Source: Veillonella sp.
GTDB taxonomy: Bacteria; Bacillota; Negativicutes; Veillonellales; Veillonellaceae
Assembly (NCBI RefSeq): GCF_018364065.1
Contig: NZ_JAGZMO010000009.1
Location: 10,182 to 74,181, forward strand
DNA: 64,000 bases
Direction: 5' to 3'
Each line of letters starts with the position of its first letter. Within the stretch, counting starts at the first letter, position 1. Below the pieces are notes generated by a model. The model was not told the origin of the DNA, made no database searches, and saw only the letters and a program-made list of their open reading frames with translations. The translations under genes and the position numbers were made by a program. Positions 51,573-60,613 of this stretch are shown piece by piece.

Positions 51573-52343
51573 TTATTTTATCAACCTGGGCTCATCACGC
51601 ATGGTCAAAATTTCAGGGCCGTCTTCAGTGACAACCACTGTATGTTCAAAATGAGCTGCCGGCTTACCGTCGAGCGTTACCGCCGTCCAATCATCATCAA
51701 GAACTTCGACTTCGTATGTCCCCATGGTAATCATAGGTTCAATACAAAGTATCATACCCGGCTTAAGTAATGGGCCATGCCCGGCCGGACCATAATTCGG
51801 AATCTGCGGATCTTCGTGCATTTCACGACCGAGGCCATGACCGACGAAGTCGCGAACAACTCCAAATCCAAATTTTTCACAGTACGTCTGAACAGCATGG
51901 GAAATGTCTCCCACTCTATTCCCGACAACAGCTTGTTCAATTCCTTTAAACAAGCTTTCTTCAGTTACTTTGAGAAGTTTGTGAACCTGTGGTTTCACAT
52001 GTCCGATAGGAATGGTTACACAGGAATCACCATGATATCCGTTAACGGATGAAACAAGGTCGATACTGATAATATCACCATGTTTCAATTTCCGTTTTGC
52101 ACTCGGAATACCATGCACGACTTCATCATTAATCGAAGCACAAATTGTTGCAGGATACCCATAGTAACCTTTACAGCTAGGTTCACCACCATGGCTGCGA
52201 ATATATTCTTCGGCAAACTGATCTAACTCCAGGGTGGAAACGCCCGGTTTTGCTACTGCAATCAGCTGAGTCAAGGTATCAGCAGTTAATTTACATGCCT
52301 GACGGATATACTCAATTTCATTGGGCGATTTAAGAATAATCAT
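51573..52343 (-). CDS. map: methionine aminopeptidase (type I)
   Basis: 256 residues. All five metal ligands can be placed: Asp in SIDLVSSVN and in GYHGDSC, His in FVGHGLG, Glu in CIEPMI, and Glu in AHFEHTVVV. It removes the initiator methionine from nascent proteins. It starts four bases after adk, in the usual secY-adk-map-infA order. No N-terminal zinc domain is present, so it is the simple type Ia form. Confidence 0.97.
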   Translation of the reverse strand: MIILKSPNEIEYIRQACKLTADTLTQLIAVAKPGVSTLELDQFAEEYIRSHGGEPSCKGYYGYPATICASINDEVVHGIPSAKRKLKHGDIISIDLVSSVNGYHGDSCVTIPIGHVKPQVHKLLKVTEESLFKGIEQAVVGNRVGDISHAVQTYCEKFGFGVVRDFVGHGLGREMHEDPQIPNYGPAGHGPLLKPGMILCIEPMITMGTYEVEVLDDDWTAVTLDGKPAAHFEHTVVVTEDGPEILTMRDEPRLIK

Positions 52344-52346
52344 AGA

Positions 52347-52910
52347 TTATTTCTCCAACGCTTTAATGATATCTGTAAATACTGCATCCACATCCTGTAA
52401 TCCGTTGATTTCTACATATAAACCACTGTTACGATAGTAATCAATTAAAGGTTTTGTAGATTCGTCGTATACAGCAAGACGTTTCTGTACTGTTTCCGGT
52501 TTATCATCGTCACGATTTTCAAGACGTGCACGTTCACTGATGCGTTTAACGAGTTCTTCGTTAGGAACGTTCAAGTTAACAACAGCATCAAGAACAATAT
52601 TTAATTCCTTGAGAATAGCATCTAACGAAACTGCTTGAGCAGTTGTACGAGGGAAGCCATCAAGGATGAAACCGTCTTTGCAGTCATCCTTAGCTAAACG
52701 TTCACGAACGATTCCCACAGTAACGCTATCAGGAACTAATTGACCAGCGTCCATGTATTTCTTAGCCTCAAGCCCAAGAGGGGTACATTCCTTTACTGCT
52801 GCACGGAACATATCACCGGTTGAAATCTGAGGAATACCATATTTATCAATTAAACGAACTGCCTGTGTGCCTTTGCCTGCACCCGGAGGTCCCATTAACA
52901 AAATATACAT
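52347..52910 (-). CDS. adk: adenylate kinase
   Basis: About 187 residues. The P-loop GPPGAGKGTQ is near residue 7-16. The lid region (LENRDDDKPETVQKRL) is the short form without the zinc-binding cysteines, unlike many Gram-positive adenylate kinases. It balances ATP, ADP and AMP. The ATG at 52910 is chosen because AGGAGGAAATT lies before it; the longer frame from 52934 overlaps secY. Confidence 0.96.
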   Translation of the reverse strand: MYILLMGPPGAGKGTQAVRLIDKYGIPQISTGDMFRAAVKECTPLGLEAKKYMDAGQLVPDSVTVGIVRERLAKDDCKDGFILDGFPRTTAQAVSLDAILKELNIVLDAVVNLNVPNEELVKRISERARLENRDDDKPETVQKRLAVYDESTKPLIDYYRNSGLYVEINGLQDVDAVFTDIIKALEK

Positions 52911-52923
52911 AGCAAATTTCCTC

Positions 52924-54186
52924 CTATTTAACAAAACCTTTATAATGTCTAGTTATCACTAATGACTCAACCTGCTGCATTGTATCCAACGCAACCCCAA
53001 CTACGATAAGGAGGGCTGTACCACCGAAGTAGACGCCTTCAATACCGGTAATCCCGCCGATGAAGTTCGGCAAGATGGCTACTAATGCTAAGAACATAGC
53101 ACCAGCGAATGTAATACGAGTCATTACTCGATCCACATAGTCTGCAGTAGGTTTACCTGGACGAATGCCCGGGATAAATCCACCGTATTTTTTCATATTA
53201 TCTGCCATATCCGTAATGTTGATTGAGATAGCCGTATAGAAGTAAGTAAATATGAAAATCAATACGGCGTATAATACGGTCTGCAATGGAGTTCCCCATG
53301 TAAAATAATTAGCCAACGTTCTCACCCATTCAACCTGAACAAATTGGGCTAACGTCACAGGAAACATCAAAACGGATGACGCAAAGATAATTGGAATAAC
53401 ACCTGCCTGGTTGACCTTAAGGGGAAGGAAGGTGGAGTGGCCACCGTACATTTTACGACCAACTACGCGTTTAGCGTATTGAATCGGAATACGACGTTGA
53501 CCTTGGGTTACTGCAATTACAAAGACAACCATTGCAATCGCAATAATGGCAAATAGGATTGCCTGGAAAATATTGATTGTCCCTACTTGCAGGTATTGGT
53601 AGATTGTGCTGAATCCGGAAGGGAAACGCGCTACGATACCGGCGAAGATGATTAGGGAAATACCATTGCCAATACCATTGGCAGTGATTTGTTCACCGAT
53701 CCACATCAACAGACATGTACCTGCTGTGAGGATGATGGAAATTACAAATACGGACAACATGCTGTTGTCAATAAGTGCATTGTTAGCACGTAACGCGTAG
53801 GCCATACCAAATGCTTGGATGAAGCCGAGTGCTACAGTGCTATAACGAGTTACTTTAGCGATTTTCTTACGTCCGTCTTCGCCTTCTTTACTCCATGCTT
53901 CAAGTTGTGGAATAACAGCTGTTAAGAGCTGCATGATGATCGACGCATTGATGTATGGGGTAATACTCATAGCAAAGATGGAGAATTTACTTAATGCACC
54001 GCCGGCAAATAAGTCCAAGAGACCGAATAAATTACCGGATGTGAATAAGCTTTCGATAACAGAGGCGTCTACGCCAGGCACCGGAATATGAACGCCTGCC
54101 CTAAACACAATAAACATGAGGAGCGTATAGGCTACCTTATTACGAAGCTCTGTTATTTTAAAGATGTTCGAGAGGCCTTCTAGCAC
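52924..54186 (-). CDS. secY: preprotein translocase subunit SecY
   Basis: 420 residues with ten membrane segments. The N-terminal ITELRNKVAYTLLMFIVFRAGVHIPVPG, the plug region, the ribosome-docking loops (RRIPIQYAKRVVG) and the C-terminal ITRHYKGFVK are typical. It forms the protein-conducting channel with SecE and SecG and works with SecA and ribosomes. It starts one base after the rplO stop, which suggests coupling. The length is normal. Confidence 0.98.
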   Translation of the reverse strand: MLEGLSNIFKITELRNKVAYTLLMFIVFRAGVHIPVPGVDASVIESLFTSGNLFGLLDLFAGGALSKFSIFAMSITPYINASIIMQLLTAVIPQLEAWSKEGEDGRKKIAKVTRYSTVALGFIQAFGMAYALRANNALIDNSMLSVFVISIILTAGTCLLMWIGEQITANGIGNGISLIIFAGIVARFPSGFSTIYQYLQVGTINIFQAILFAIIAIAMVVFVIAVTQGQRRIPIQYAKRVVGRKMYGGHSTFLPLKVNQAGVIPIIFASSVLMFPVTLAQFVQVEWVRTLANYFTWGTPLQTVLYAVLIFIFTYFYTAISINITDMADNMKKYGGFIPGIRPGKPTADYVDRVMTRITFAGAMFLALVAILPNFIGGITGIEGVYFGGTALLIVVGVALDTMQQVESLVITRHYKGFVK

Positions 54187-54187
54187 C

Positions 54188-54631
54188 CTAGATCACCTCT
54201 ACTTTTCCGCCTGCCGCTACAATCTTCTCTTCTGCAGTTTTAGTAAAACCATTAGCAATAACAGTTAATTTCTTTTCTAATGTGCCATTGCCGAGAATAC
54301 GAATACCGTCACGAACGTTTTTCAAAATGCCGGCTTCAATCAAAGATACCGGATCAACGGTTGCACCATCTTCAAAACGATTCAATTGAGAAATGTTAAC
54401 TTCTGCATATTCTTTAGCGAATACAGAGTTGTTGAAACCGCGTTTTGGCAAACGACGATAAAGAGGCATTTGGCCCCCTTCGAAACCTGTGCGTACGCCA
54501 CCGCCGCTACGGGAGTTTTGACCTTTTTGACCACGACCGGAAGTCTTGCCAAGACCGGAACCCAAACCACGACCACGACGAGTGCGAGCCTTTGTAGAAC
54601 CTGCTGCTGGAGCTAATTCATGAAGTTTCAT
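54188..54631 (-). CDS. rplO: 50S ribosomal protein L15
   Basis: 147 residues of uL15, beginning MKLHELAPAAGSTKARTRRGRGLGSG. The glycine/arginine-rich N-terminal half enters the subunit and the C-terminal globular part follows. It is a late assembly protein of the large subunit. It has a GGAGGTGCAC site. Confidence 0.98.
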   Translation of the reverse strand: MKLHELAPAAGSTKARTRRGRGLGSGLGKTSGRGQKGQNSRSGGGVRTGFEGGQMPLYRRLPKRGFNNSVFAKEYAEVNISQLNRFEDGATVDPVSLIEAGILKNVRDGIRILGNGTLEKKLTVIANGFTKTAEEKIVAAGGKVEVI

Positions 54632-54653
54632 TCAGTGCACCTCCTTATCTATA

Positions 54654-54833
54654 TTATAATTCTTCTACAGTAACTAAATGTCTAACTTTGTGAAGCATAC
54701 CTTTAATTTGAGGTGTTACTTCTTTAACTACTTGAGAGTTAGTTTTTTTCAAGCCCAAAGCTTTTACAGTTGCGCGCTGATCTTCAGGACGACCGATTAA
54801 GCTTCTGGACAATGTAATTTTTACTTGTGCCAT
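54654..54833 (-). CDS. rpmD: 50S ribosomal protein L30
   Basis: 59 residues of uL30: MAQVKITLSRSLIGRPEDQRATVKALGL, with the conserved TVEEL end. The ATG at 54833 is chosen over a TTG three codons upstream because of its spacing (nine bases) to AAGGGGGA. It lies between rpsE and rplO, as usual. Confidence 0.97.
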   Translation of the reverse strand: MAQVKITLSRSLIGRPEDQRATVKALGLKKTNSQVVKEVTPQIKGMLHKVRHLVTVEEL

Positions 54834-54851
54834 TACTGTCAATCCCCCTTA

Positions 54852-55352
54852 TTAACCATAAATTTCAGCCACAGTTTTACCGCGAAGAGCTGCAACGTCT
54901 TCAGCGCGTTTTAACTGGGATAAACCTTCGAGTGTTGCGCGAACCATGTTGTTAGGGTTGGAAGAGCCAAGGGATTTCGTAAGGATGTTACGAACACCAA
55001 CTAATTCCAATACGGCACGAACAGGGCCACCTGCGATAACCCCGGTACCTTCTGCAGCCGGTTTCAAGAATACGCTGCCTGCACCGAAACGACCTGTTAC
55101 AGTGTGAGGGATTGTACCGTTTTTAATAACAACATGAATAAGATTTTTCTTAGCATCATCAATGCCTTTGCGAATAGCTTCAGGCACTTCAGCCGCTTTA
55201 CCTAAACCAACGCCAACGTAACCATTGCCATCACCAACAACTACTAAAGCGCTGAAGGAAAAACGACGACCGCCTTTAACAACTTTGGCAACGCGGTTGA
55301 TGAATACTACTCTTTCTTTAAGATCAAGACTGGTGTAGTCAATTCTCGCCAT
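54852..55352 (-). CDS. rpsE: 30S ribosomal protein S5
   Basis: 166 residues of uS5: N-terminal double-stranded RNA-binding domain (LKERVVFINRVAKVVKGGRRFSFSALVVVGDGNGYVGVG) and the C-terminal domain ending ALRGKTVAEIYG. It takes part in mRNA helicase activity and fidelity. It has an AAGGAGGAAC site and follows rplR. Confidence 0.98.
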   Translation of the reverse strand: MARIDYTSLDLKERVVFINRVAKVVKGGRRFSFSALVVVGDGNGYVGVGLGKAAEVPEAIRKGIDDAKKNLIHVVIKNGTIPHTVTGRFGAGSVFLKPAAEGTGVIAGGPVRAVLELVGVRNILTKSLGSSNPNNMVRATLEGLSQLKRAEDVAALRGKTVAEIYG

Positions 55353-55370
55353 GTCTAAAGTTCCTCCTTC

Positions 55371-55733
55371 TTAGAATTTCAAGCCTGCTTCACGAGCGCC
55401 TTCTGCAAGAGAAGCTACGCGACCATGGTAAATGTAACCACCGCGGTCAAATACCACAGTGTCGATACCTTTTTCAAGAGCACGTTTAGCAACTAATTCG
55501 CCAACAGCTTTAGCTGCAGCTACGTTACCACCGTAGGTTAAGTTTAATTCTTTATCTAAAGAGCTGGCAGCAACTAAAGTTGTACCGGCCACATCATCAA
55601 TAATTTGAGCGTAAATATTGCTTAAGCTGCGGAAAACGTTCAAACGAGGACGTTGAGCCGTACCGGAAATGTGACGGCGAAGACGAAGATGACGTTTTGC
55701 ACGAGCAATATTTCGATTGGATTTACGAGCCAA
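55371..55733 (-). CDS. rplR: 50S ribosomal protein L18
   Basis: About 120 residues of uL18: ARKSNRNIARAKRHLRLRRHISG at the start and the GREGLKF-like end. It binds 5S rRNA. No ATG is available. The TTG at 55733 lies eight bases from AGGAG, whereas the GTG at 55742 overlaps that site, so TTG is the likely start. Confidence 0.95.
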   Translation of the reverse strand: MARKSNRNIARAKRHLRLRRHISGTAQRPRLNVFRSLSNIYAQIIDDVAGTTLVAASSLDKELNLTYGGNVAAAKAVGELVAKRALEKGIDTVVFDRGGYIYHGRVASLAEGAREAGLKF

Positions 55734-55764
55734 GATGTTCACTCCTTTCTAAATTCTACTGATA

Positions 55765-56310
55765 TTATTTACCTTTCGCACCGGCTTTACCAGCTTTACG
55801 ACGAACAACTTCGCCTTCGTAACGAATACCTTTACCTTTGTAAGGTTCCGGTTTTCTCCATTTACGAATATCAGCTGCAACAGCACCTACGACTTCTTTG
55901 TCCGCACCGCTAACAACGATTTTGTTAGGAGCAGGAACGTCGATGTTAATACCAGCAGGAGCTTCCATCTCTACAGGATGAGAGAAGCCAAGAGTAAGAG
56001 CTAATTTGTTACCTTGTTTTGCCGCTCTGTAACCAACACCATTGATTTCCAATGTTTTTGTAAAGCCTTCTGCAACGCCTGTTACCATGTTAGCAACAAG
56101 AGCTCGAGTGAGGCCATGTAAAGAACGATGCGCTTTATCATCGCTCGGACGAGTTACTGTGATTACGTTACCTTCCACAGTAATATTCATATCCGGATGC
56201 AATTCACGAGTTAATTCGCCTTTAGGTCCTTTTACAGTCATTACATGATTGCTGTAATTTACTGTAACGCCGGCAGGGATCTCGATAGGCATTCTACCGA
56301 TACGTGACAT
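55765..56310 (-). CDS. rplF: 50S ribosomal protein L6
   Basis: 181 residues of uL6 with its two duplicated domains: MSRIGRMPIEIPAGVTV and, in the second, GYRAAKQGNKLALTLGFSHPV and EPYKGKGIRY. It sits near the factor-binding site of the large subunit. It has an AGGAGGTAGAAATA site. Confidence 0.98.
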   Translation of the reverse strand: MSRIGRMPIEIPAGVTVNYSNHVMTVKGPKGELTRELHPDMNITVEGNVITVTRPSDDKAHRSLHGLTRALVANMVTGVAEGFTKTLEINGVGYRAAKQGNKLALTLGFSHPVEMEAPAGINIDVPAPNKIVVSGADKEVVGAVAADIRKWRKPEPYKGKGIRYEGEVVRRKAGKAGAKGK

Positions 56311-56333
56311 TATTTCTACCTCCTATTGCCTGA

Positions 56334-56732
56334 TTACCATACATATGCAAGTACTTCGCCACCAAGACCTTCTTTACGAGCTTGTTTGTCGCTCATAACG
56401 CCTTTAGATGTAGAAATAACTGCAATACCAAGGCCACCAAGTACGCGAGGAAGTTCTTCTTTCTTCGCATATACACGTAAGCCCGGTTTAGAAATACGTT
56501 TAATTCCAGTAATTACTTTTTCATTATTGGAACCATATTTTAACGTTACTTTTAAAACATTATATTTACCATTTTCAACGGTTTCAACGCTCTTAATAAA
56601 TCCTTCTTCTTTAAGGATTTCTAGAACGGCAGCCTTCGTACGGGAAACAGGAATTTCAACTGTTTCGTGAAGGGCAGCATTTGCATTACGGATGCGTGTT
56701 AACATATCCGCAATCGGATCGGTCATTACCAT
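56334..56732 (-). CDS. rpsH: 30S ribosomal protein S8
   Basis: 132 residues of uS8: MVMTDPIADMLTRIRNAN at the start and the STSKGVMSDKQARKEGLGGEVLAYVW end. It is a primary 16S rRNA binder and in many bacteria represses the spc operon by binding its mRNA. The AAGGAGG site lies nine bases before the ATG. Confidence 0.98.
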   Translation of the reverse strand: MVMTDPIADMLTRIRNANAALHETVEIPVSRTKAAVLEILKEEGFIKSVETVENGKYNVLKVTLKYGSNNEKVITGIKRISKPGLRVYAKKEELPRVLGGLGIAVISTSKGVMSDKQARKEGLGGEVLAYVW

Positions 56733-56760
56733 ATTCTAAAAACCTCCTTCCGCAATCCAA

Positions 56761-57030
56761 TTACCAACTGGCTTTTTTAACGCCAGGAATTTGTCCCTTA
56801 TAAGCTAATTCACGGAACGCAATACGGCTAATGCCGAATTTACGCATGTAACCATGAGGACGTCCGGTTAAGTTACAACGGTTGTGTAAACGAGTTGGGG
56901 ACGCATTAGCTGGCAACTGAGCTAAAGCTTCATAGTCGCCGGCAGCTTTTAAGGCTTCGCGCTTAGCAGCATATTTAGCAACTAATTTAGCGCGTTTCTT
57001 TTCGCGTTCAAGCATAGATTTTTTAGCCAT
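56761..57030 (-). CDS. rpsN: 30S ribosomal protein S14 (zinc-free form)
   Basis: 89 residues of uS14. It is the longer form without the C-x2-C...C-x2-C zinc ribbon; only one cysteine is present, in RCNLTGRP. Many Firmicutes carry the 61-residue zinc form in this place (rpsN/rpsZ), so the zinc-free form in the main operon is notable. It lies between rplE and rpsH. Confidence 0.97.
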   Translation of the reverse strand: MAKKSMLEREKKRAKLVAKYAAKREALKAAGDYEALAQLPANASPTRLHNRCNLTGRPHGYMRKFGISRIAFRELAYKGQIPGVKKASW

Positions 57031-57046
57031 CTATAGTTCCTCCTAC

Positions 57047-57586
57047 TTATTTTTCAAACGGCATACCACAAAGTGCCAATAATTCACGAGCTTCTTCATC
57101 AGTCTTAGCGCTGGTAACAACGATGATATCCATACCTGTTACGCGTTCTACCTGATCGTATTCGATTTCAGGGAAGATGAGCTGTTCTTTAAGACCCAAT
57201 GCATAGTTACCGCGGCCGTCGAAAGCCTTAGCACTTACACCACGGAAGTCACGTACACGTGGTAAAGCTACGTTGATTAATTTGTCTAAGAATTCATACA
57301 TGCGTTCGCCACGAAGAGTTACTTTCGTACCAAGGGACATGCCTTCACGAACTTTGAAGTTAGCGATGGATTTCTTAGCTTTAGTGATTACCGGTTTCTG
57401 ACCGGCAATGATAGTGAGGTCGTTTACAGCGGATTCCAATGCTTTAGCATTGCCTACTGCGTCGCCTACACCGATATTGATAACGACTTTTTCAATTTTA
57501 GGAATTTCCATTACGTTGCCATATTGGAATTTTTCCTGTAAAGCCTGACGAATTTCATTAGTATATTTTTCGTTTAAACGAGCCAT
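57047..57586 (-). CDS. rplE: 50S ribosomal protein L5
   Basis: 179 residues of uL5: MARLNEKYTNEIRQALQEKF, the loop VREGMSLGTKVTLRGERMYEF and GMDIIVVTSAKTDEEARELL. It binds 5S rRNA and contacts the P-site tRNA and S13. It has a GGAGGGCTC site. Confidence 0.98.
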   Translation of the reverse strand: MARLNEKYTNEIRQALQEKFQYGNVMEIPKIEKVVINIGVGDAVGNAKALESAVNDLTIIAGQKPVITKAKKSIANFKVREGMSLGTKVTLRGERMYEFLDKLINVALPRVRDFRGVSAKAFDGRGNYALGLKEQLIFPEIEYDQVERVTGMDIIVVTSAKTDEEARELLALCGMPFEK

Positions 57587-57610
57587 TAGTCAAGAGCCCT
57601 CCTTTCCTGA

Positions 57611-57937
57611 TTATTTATCCAGTACGGCACCGCTCTTAACAGTGGCACGTACGAATTTACCGTCTTGTTCTACTTTTTTAATGCGAGTAGGTTGTTTAGT
57701 TTCAGGATCAACTACCATTACGTTGGAAACATGAATAGGAGCTTCTTTAGTAATGATGCCGCCTTGAGGGTTAGCCTGACTTGGTTTCGTATGACGTTTT
57801 ACAAGGTTAACACCTTTAACGAATACACGAGACTTTTTAGGTTCAGTAGCGATAACTTCGCCTTGCTTGCCCTTATCTCGACCGGAGATAACAACAACAG
57901 TATCGCCTTTTTTTACTAGTAATTTAGTTTGGGACAT
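57611..57937 (-). CDS. rplX: 50S ribosomal protein L24
   Basis: 108 residues of uL24 with its KOW motif (VKKGDTVVVISGRDKGKQGEV, about 8-28). It is one of the first proteins to bind 23S rRNA. It follows rplN by 17 bases. Confidence 0.98.
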   Translation of the reverse strand: MSQTKLLVKKGDTVVVISGRDKGKQGEVIATEPKKSRVFVKGVNLVKRHTKPSQANPQGGIITKEAPIHVSNVMVVDPETKQPTRIKKVEQDGKFVRATVKSGAVLDK

Positions 57938-57954
57938 CGTCGCGTTCCTCCTTC

Positions 57955-58323
57955 TTATAATACTTCTGGAGCAAGAGAGATAATCTTCATGAAGTCTTTT
58001 TCACGAAGCTCACGAGCTACAGGTCCAAAAATACGAGTGCCACGTGGGCTCTTGTCATCTTTAATTACAACTGCTGCGTTTTCGTCGAAACGAATATAAG
58101 AACCATCTTGACGACGGATACCTTTTTTAGAACGAACAATTACGGCTTTAACAACGTCGCCTTTCTTGACAACGCCACCGGGTGATGCATCTTTTACAGA
58201 AGCAACGATTACGTCACCGATATTGCCGAATTTGCGGAAAGAACCGCCCATTACCTGGATGCACATAATGCGTTTTGCACCAGTGTTGTCGGCAACATTC
58301 AAAATTGTTTGTTGCTGGATCAT
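57955..58323 (-). CDS. rplN: 50S ribosomal protein L14
   Basis: 122 residues of uL14: MIQQQTILNVADNTGAKRIMCIQV and the GTRIFGPVARELREKDFMKIISLAPEVL end. It forms an intersubunit bridge. It has a GGAGGAATTACG site. Confidence 0.98.
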   Translation of the reverse strand: MIQQQTILNVADNTGAKRIMCIQVMGGSFRKFGNIGDVIVASVKDASPGGVVKKGDVVKAVIVRSKKGIRRQDGSYIRFDENAAVVIKDDKSPRGTRIFGPVARELREKDFMKIISLAPEVL

Positions 58324-58347
58324 CGTAATTCCTCCTTACATCACTTA

Positions 58348-58614
58348 TTATTTTACTTTTTCTACGATTTCAACCAATCTCCAATGTTTATCTTTGGAAA
58401 GTGGACGAGTTTCAACAATCTTAACTGTATCGCCGATTTGGCATTCATTGTTTTCATCATGTGCCTTGAAGCGTTTGCTTGTTACCATCGGCTTGTTATA
58501 TAATGCGTGCGGTACTTGGCGGTCAACGGATACTACGATAGTTTTATCCATTTTGTTGCTTACCACTTTACCTACGCGGACTTTACGTACATTTCTTTCT
58601 TCTGCCACGACCAT
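58348..58614 (-). CDS. rpsQ: 30S ribosomal protein S17
   Basis: About 88 residues of uS17, an OB fold: VGKVVSNKMDKTIVVSVDRQVPHALYNK and the end KHWRLVEIVEKVK. It is an early 16S binder. The ATG at 58614 is chosen; AAGGAGG lies before it, and the TTG at 58629 would overlap that site. Confidence 0.97.
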   Translation of the reverse strand: MVVAEERNVRKVRVGKVVSNKMDKTIVVSVDRQVPHALYNKPMVTSKRFKAHDENNECQIGDTVKIVETRPLSKDKHWRLVEIVEKVK

Positions 58615-58647
58615 TAGCCTCCTTTTCAATCCAAAACAAATTTGTTA

Positions 58648-58848
58648 TTATGCGTTTTCTTTAAGAGCTGCTTCACGCTGAATTGTTTTAATACGCGCGA
58701 TAGTTTTCTTAACTTCACGAATACGCATTGGATTTTCTAATTGACCAGTTGCGAGCTGAAAACGGAGGTTAAACAACTCTTCTTTAAGGCCGGAAACTTT
58801 TTGTTCCATTTCGGCAGCGCTCATGTTACGGATGTCATTAACCTTCAT
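58648..58848 (-). CDS. rpmC: 50S ribosomal protein L29
   Basis: 66 residues of uL29: MKVNDIRNMSAAEMEQKVSGLKEELFNLRFQLATGQL. It is a small helical protein near the exit tunnel that docks chaperones and SRP. It overlaps the rplP end by 11 bases. Confidence 0.97.
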   Translation of the reverse strand: MKVNDIRNMSAAEMEQKVSGLKEELFNLRFQLATGQLENPMRIREVKKTIARIKTIQREAALKENA

Positions 58849-59275
58849 TTACGTCACCACCCAATTCTTTACCCTTAACAACGAACTTAGTTTTGATTGG
58901 AAGTTTATGACCTGCCAATCGCATAGCTTCACGAGCTACTTCTTCAGATACGCCGTTCATTTCGAACATTACGCGACCTGGTTTTACTACTGCTACCCAG
59001 TATTCTGGAGAGCCTTTACCGGAACCCATACGTGTACCGGCAGGTTTAGCTGTGATTGGCTTGTCTGGGAAAATCTTGATCCAAACTTGACCACCACGTT
59101 TGATATAACGTGTCATAGCAATACGAGCTGCTTCGATTTGACGGTTTGTAATCCAAGATGGCTCTAATGCTACTAAACCGAATTCACCGTGAGATACTGT
59201 GTTACCACGCATAGCGCGACCTTTCATACGGCCACGGAACTGTTTACGATGTTTTACGCGCTTTGGAATAAGCAT
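58838..59275 (-). CDS. rplP: 50S ribosomal protein L16
   Basis: 145 residues of uL16: MLIPKRVKHRKQFRGRMKGRAMRGN and the loop PDKPITAKPAGTRMGSGKGSPEYW, which reaches the A site. It is needed for peptide transfer and late 50S assembly. Its ATG overlaps the rpsC stop by one base. Confidence 0.98.
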   Translation of the reverse strand: MLIPKRVKHRKQFRGRMKGRAMRGNTVSHGEFGLVALEPSWITNRQIEAARIAMTRYIKRGGQVWIKIFPDKPITAKPAGTRMGSGKGSPEYWVAVVKPGRVMFEMNGVSEEVAREAMRLAGHKLPIKTKFVVKGKELGGDVNEG

Positions 59276-59937
59276 TAGTTGTCACCTTCTTCCTTTTTAG
59301 CTTGTTTTACTTCAGGCAACACTTCGCCTTTGTAGATCCATACTTTAATGCCGATGCAACCATAAGTTGTATGTGCTTCAGCAGTACCGTAGTCGATGTT
59401 AGCGCGAAGAGTGTGCAATGGGATACTGCCTTCACGGTAGGATTCGCTACGAGCGATTTCAGCGCCGCCTAAACGACCGCTAACCATGATTTTAATACCT
59501 TTTGCACCAAGACGCATTGTGCGACCTACGGCTTGTTTCATAGCACGACGGAAACCGATACGGCGTTCTAACTGACTAGCGATGCTTTCAGCTACCAATA
59601 CGGAATCTAAGTCTGCTTGTTTAATTTCTGCAATGTTTACGTCGATTTGTTTATCAGTGAAACGTTTTAATGCTTTGCGGATATCTTCGATACCGGCACC
59701 ACCACGACCGATAACCATACCAGGTTTTGCAGTGTGAATTGTTAATTTAATACGTTTATTAATACGCTCAATTTCAATGCGGGAAATACCGGCAATGAAA
59801 AGGGTTTTCTTCAAGAAGTTACGGATTAAAACGTCTTCGTGAAGATTTGCAGCGTAATCTTTTTCAGCATACCATTTTGCGTCCCAATCTTTTACGATAC
59901 CAACACGCAAACCATGGGGATTAACTTTCTGACCCAC
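59275..59937 (-). CDS. rpsC: 30S ribosomal protein S3
   Basis: 220 residues of uS3 with its KH type II domain (TAKPGMVIGRGGAGIEDIRK, about 71-90) and the C-terminal mRNA-helicase part (ARSESYREGSIPLHTLRANIDYG). It lines the mRNA entry channel. It has a GAAGGAGGGAATA site. Confidence 0.98.
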   Translation of the reverse strand: MGQKVNPHGLRVGIVKDWDAKWYAEKDYAANLHEDVLIRNFLKKTLFIAGISRIEIERINKRIKLTIHTAKPGMVIGRGGAGIEDIRKALKRFTDKQIDVNIAEIKQADLDSVLVAESIASQLERRIGFRRAMKQAVGRTMRLGAKGIKIMVSGRLGGAEIARSESYREGSIPLHTLRANIDYGTAEAHTTYGCIGIKVWIYKGEVLPEVKQAKKEEGDN

Positions 59938-59954
59938 TTTATTCCCTCCTTCTA

Positions 59955-60290
59955 TTAAGCTCTTTCAGATACTACAACTGTTACGTGGCTGGAGCGTTTC
60001 AAAATTTTGAAAGCCTGTCCACGGGAACGAGGATGAATGCGCTTCATTGTTGGACCTTGATCTACAAAGATGCTGGACACATAAAGTTTATCTACATTCA
60101 TATCAAAATTGTTTTCTGCATTTGCGATTGCAGAGCGCAATACTTTTTCTACTACATCAGCGCCAACTTTCGGAGTGAACTTCAAGATGGCAAATGCTTC
60201 GCCGATATTCTTGCCACGAACGAGGTCAGCAACAATACGGATTTTACGAGGCGCGATGCGCACGTGTTTAGCGATTGCTTTTGCTTCCAT
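59955..60290 (-). CDS. rplV: 50S ribosomal protein L22
   Basis: 111 residues of uL22: MEAKAIAKHVRIAPRKIRIVADLVRGKN and the tunnel loop GPTMKRIHPRSRGQAF, which lines the exit-tunnel constriction. It follows rpsS by 18 bases. Confidence 0.98.
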   Translation of the reverse strand: MEAKAIAKHVRIAPRKIRIVADLVRGKNIGEAFAILKFTPKVGADVVEKVLRSAIANAENNFDMNVDKLYVSSIFVDQGPTMKRIHPRSRGQAFKILKRSSHVTVVVSERA

Positions 60291-60308
60291 TATCTAATTC
60301 CTCCTATA

Positions 60309-60590
60309 TTACTTCTTACCGGTTGTTTTTTCGCTCTTAACATGACCTTTAAAAGTACGAGTTGGAGCAAATTCACCTAATTTATGACCTACCATATCCT
60401 CTGTAACGAATACAGGAACGTGTTTGCGACCATCATGAACAGCAATAGTATGGCCTACAAAGTTAGGGATAATAGTAGAGGCACGAGACCAGGTTTTTAC
60501 AACTTTCTTATCATTTGTTTCATTTAAGGCATCAATTTTCTTCGCAAGAGAAGCTGCGACGAAAGGGCCTTTTTTTATAGATCTGGACAC
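60309..60590 (-). CDS. rpsS: 30S ribosomal protein S19
   Basis: 93 residues of uS19: MSRSIKKGPFVAASLAKKID and GRKHVPVFVTEDMVGHKLGEFAPTRTF. It sits in the small subunit head and contacts S13 and the 50S bridge. It has a GAAGGAGATAAGA site. Confidence 0.98.
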   Translation of the reverse strand: MSRSIKKGPFVAASLAKKIDALNETNDKKVVKTWSRASTIIPNFVGHTIAVHDGRKHVPVFVTEDMVGHKLGEFAPTRTFKGHVKSEKTTGKK

Positions 60591-60613
60591 TGTCTTATCT
60601 CCTTCCTGTTATC

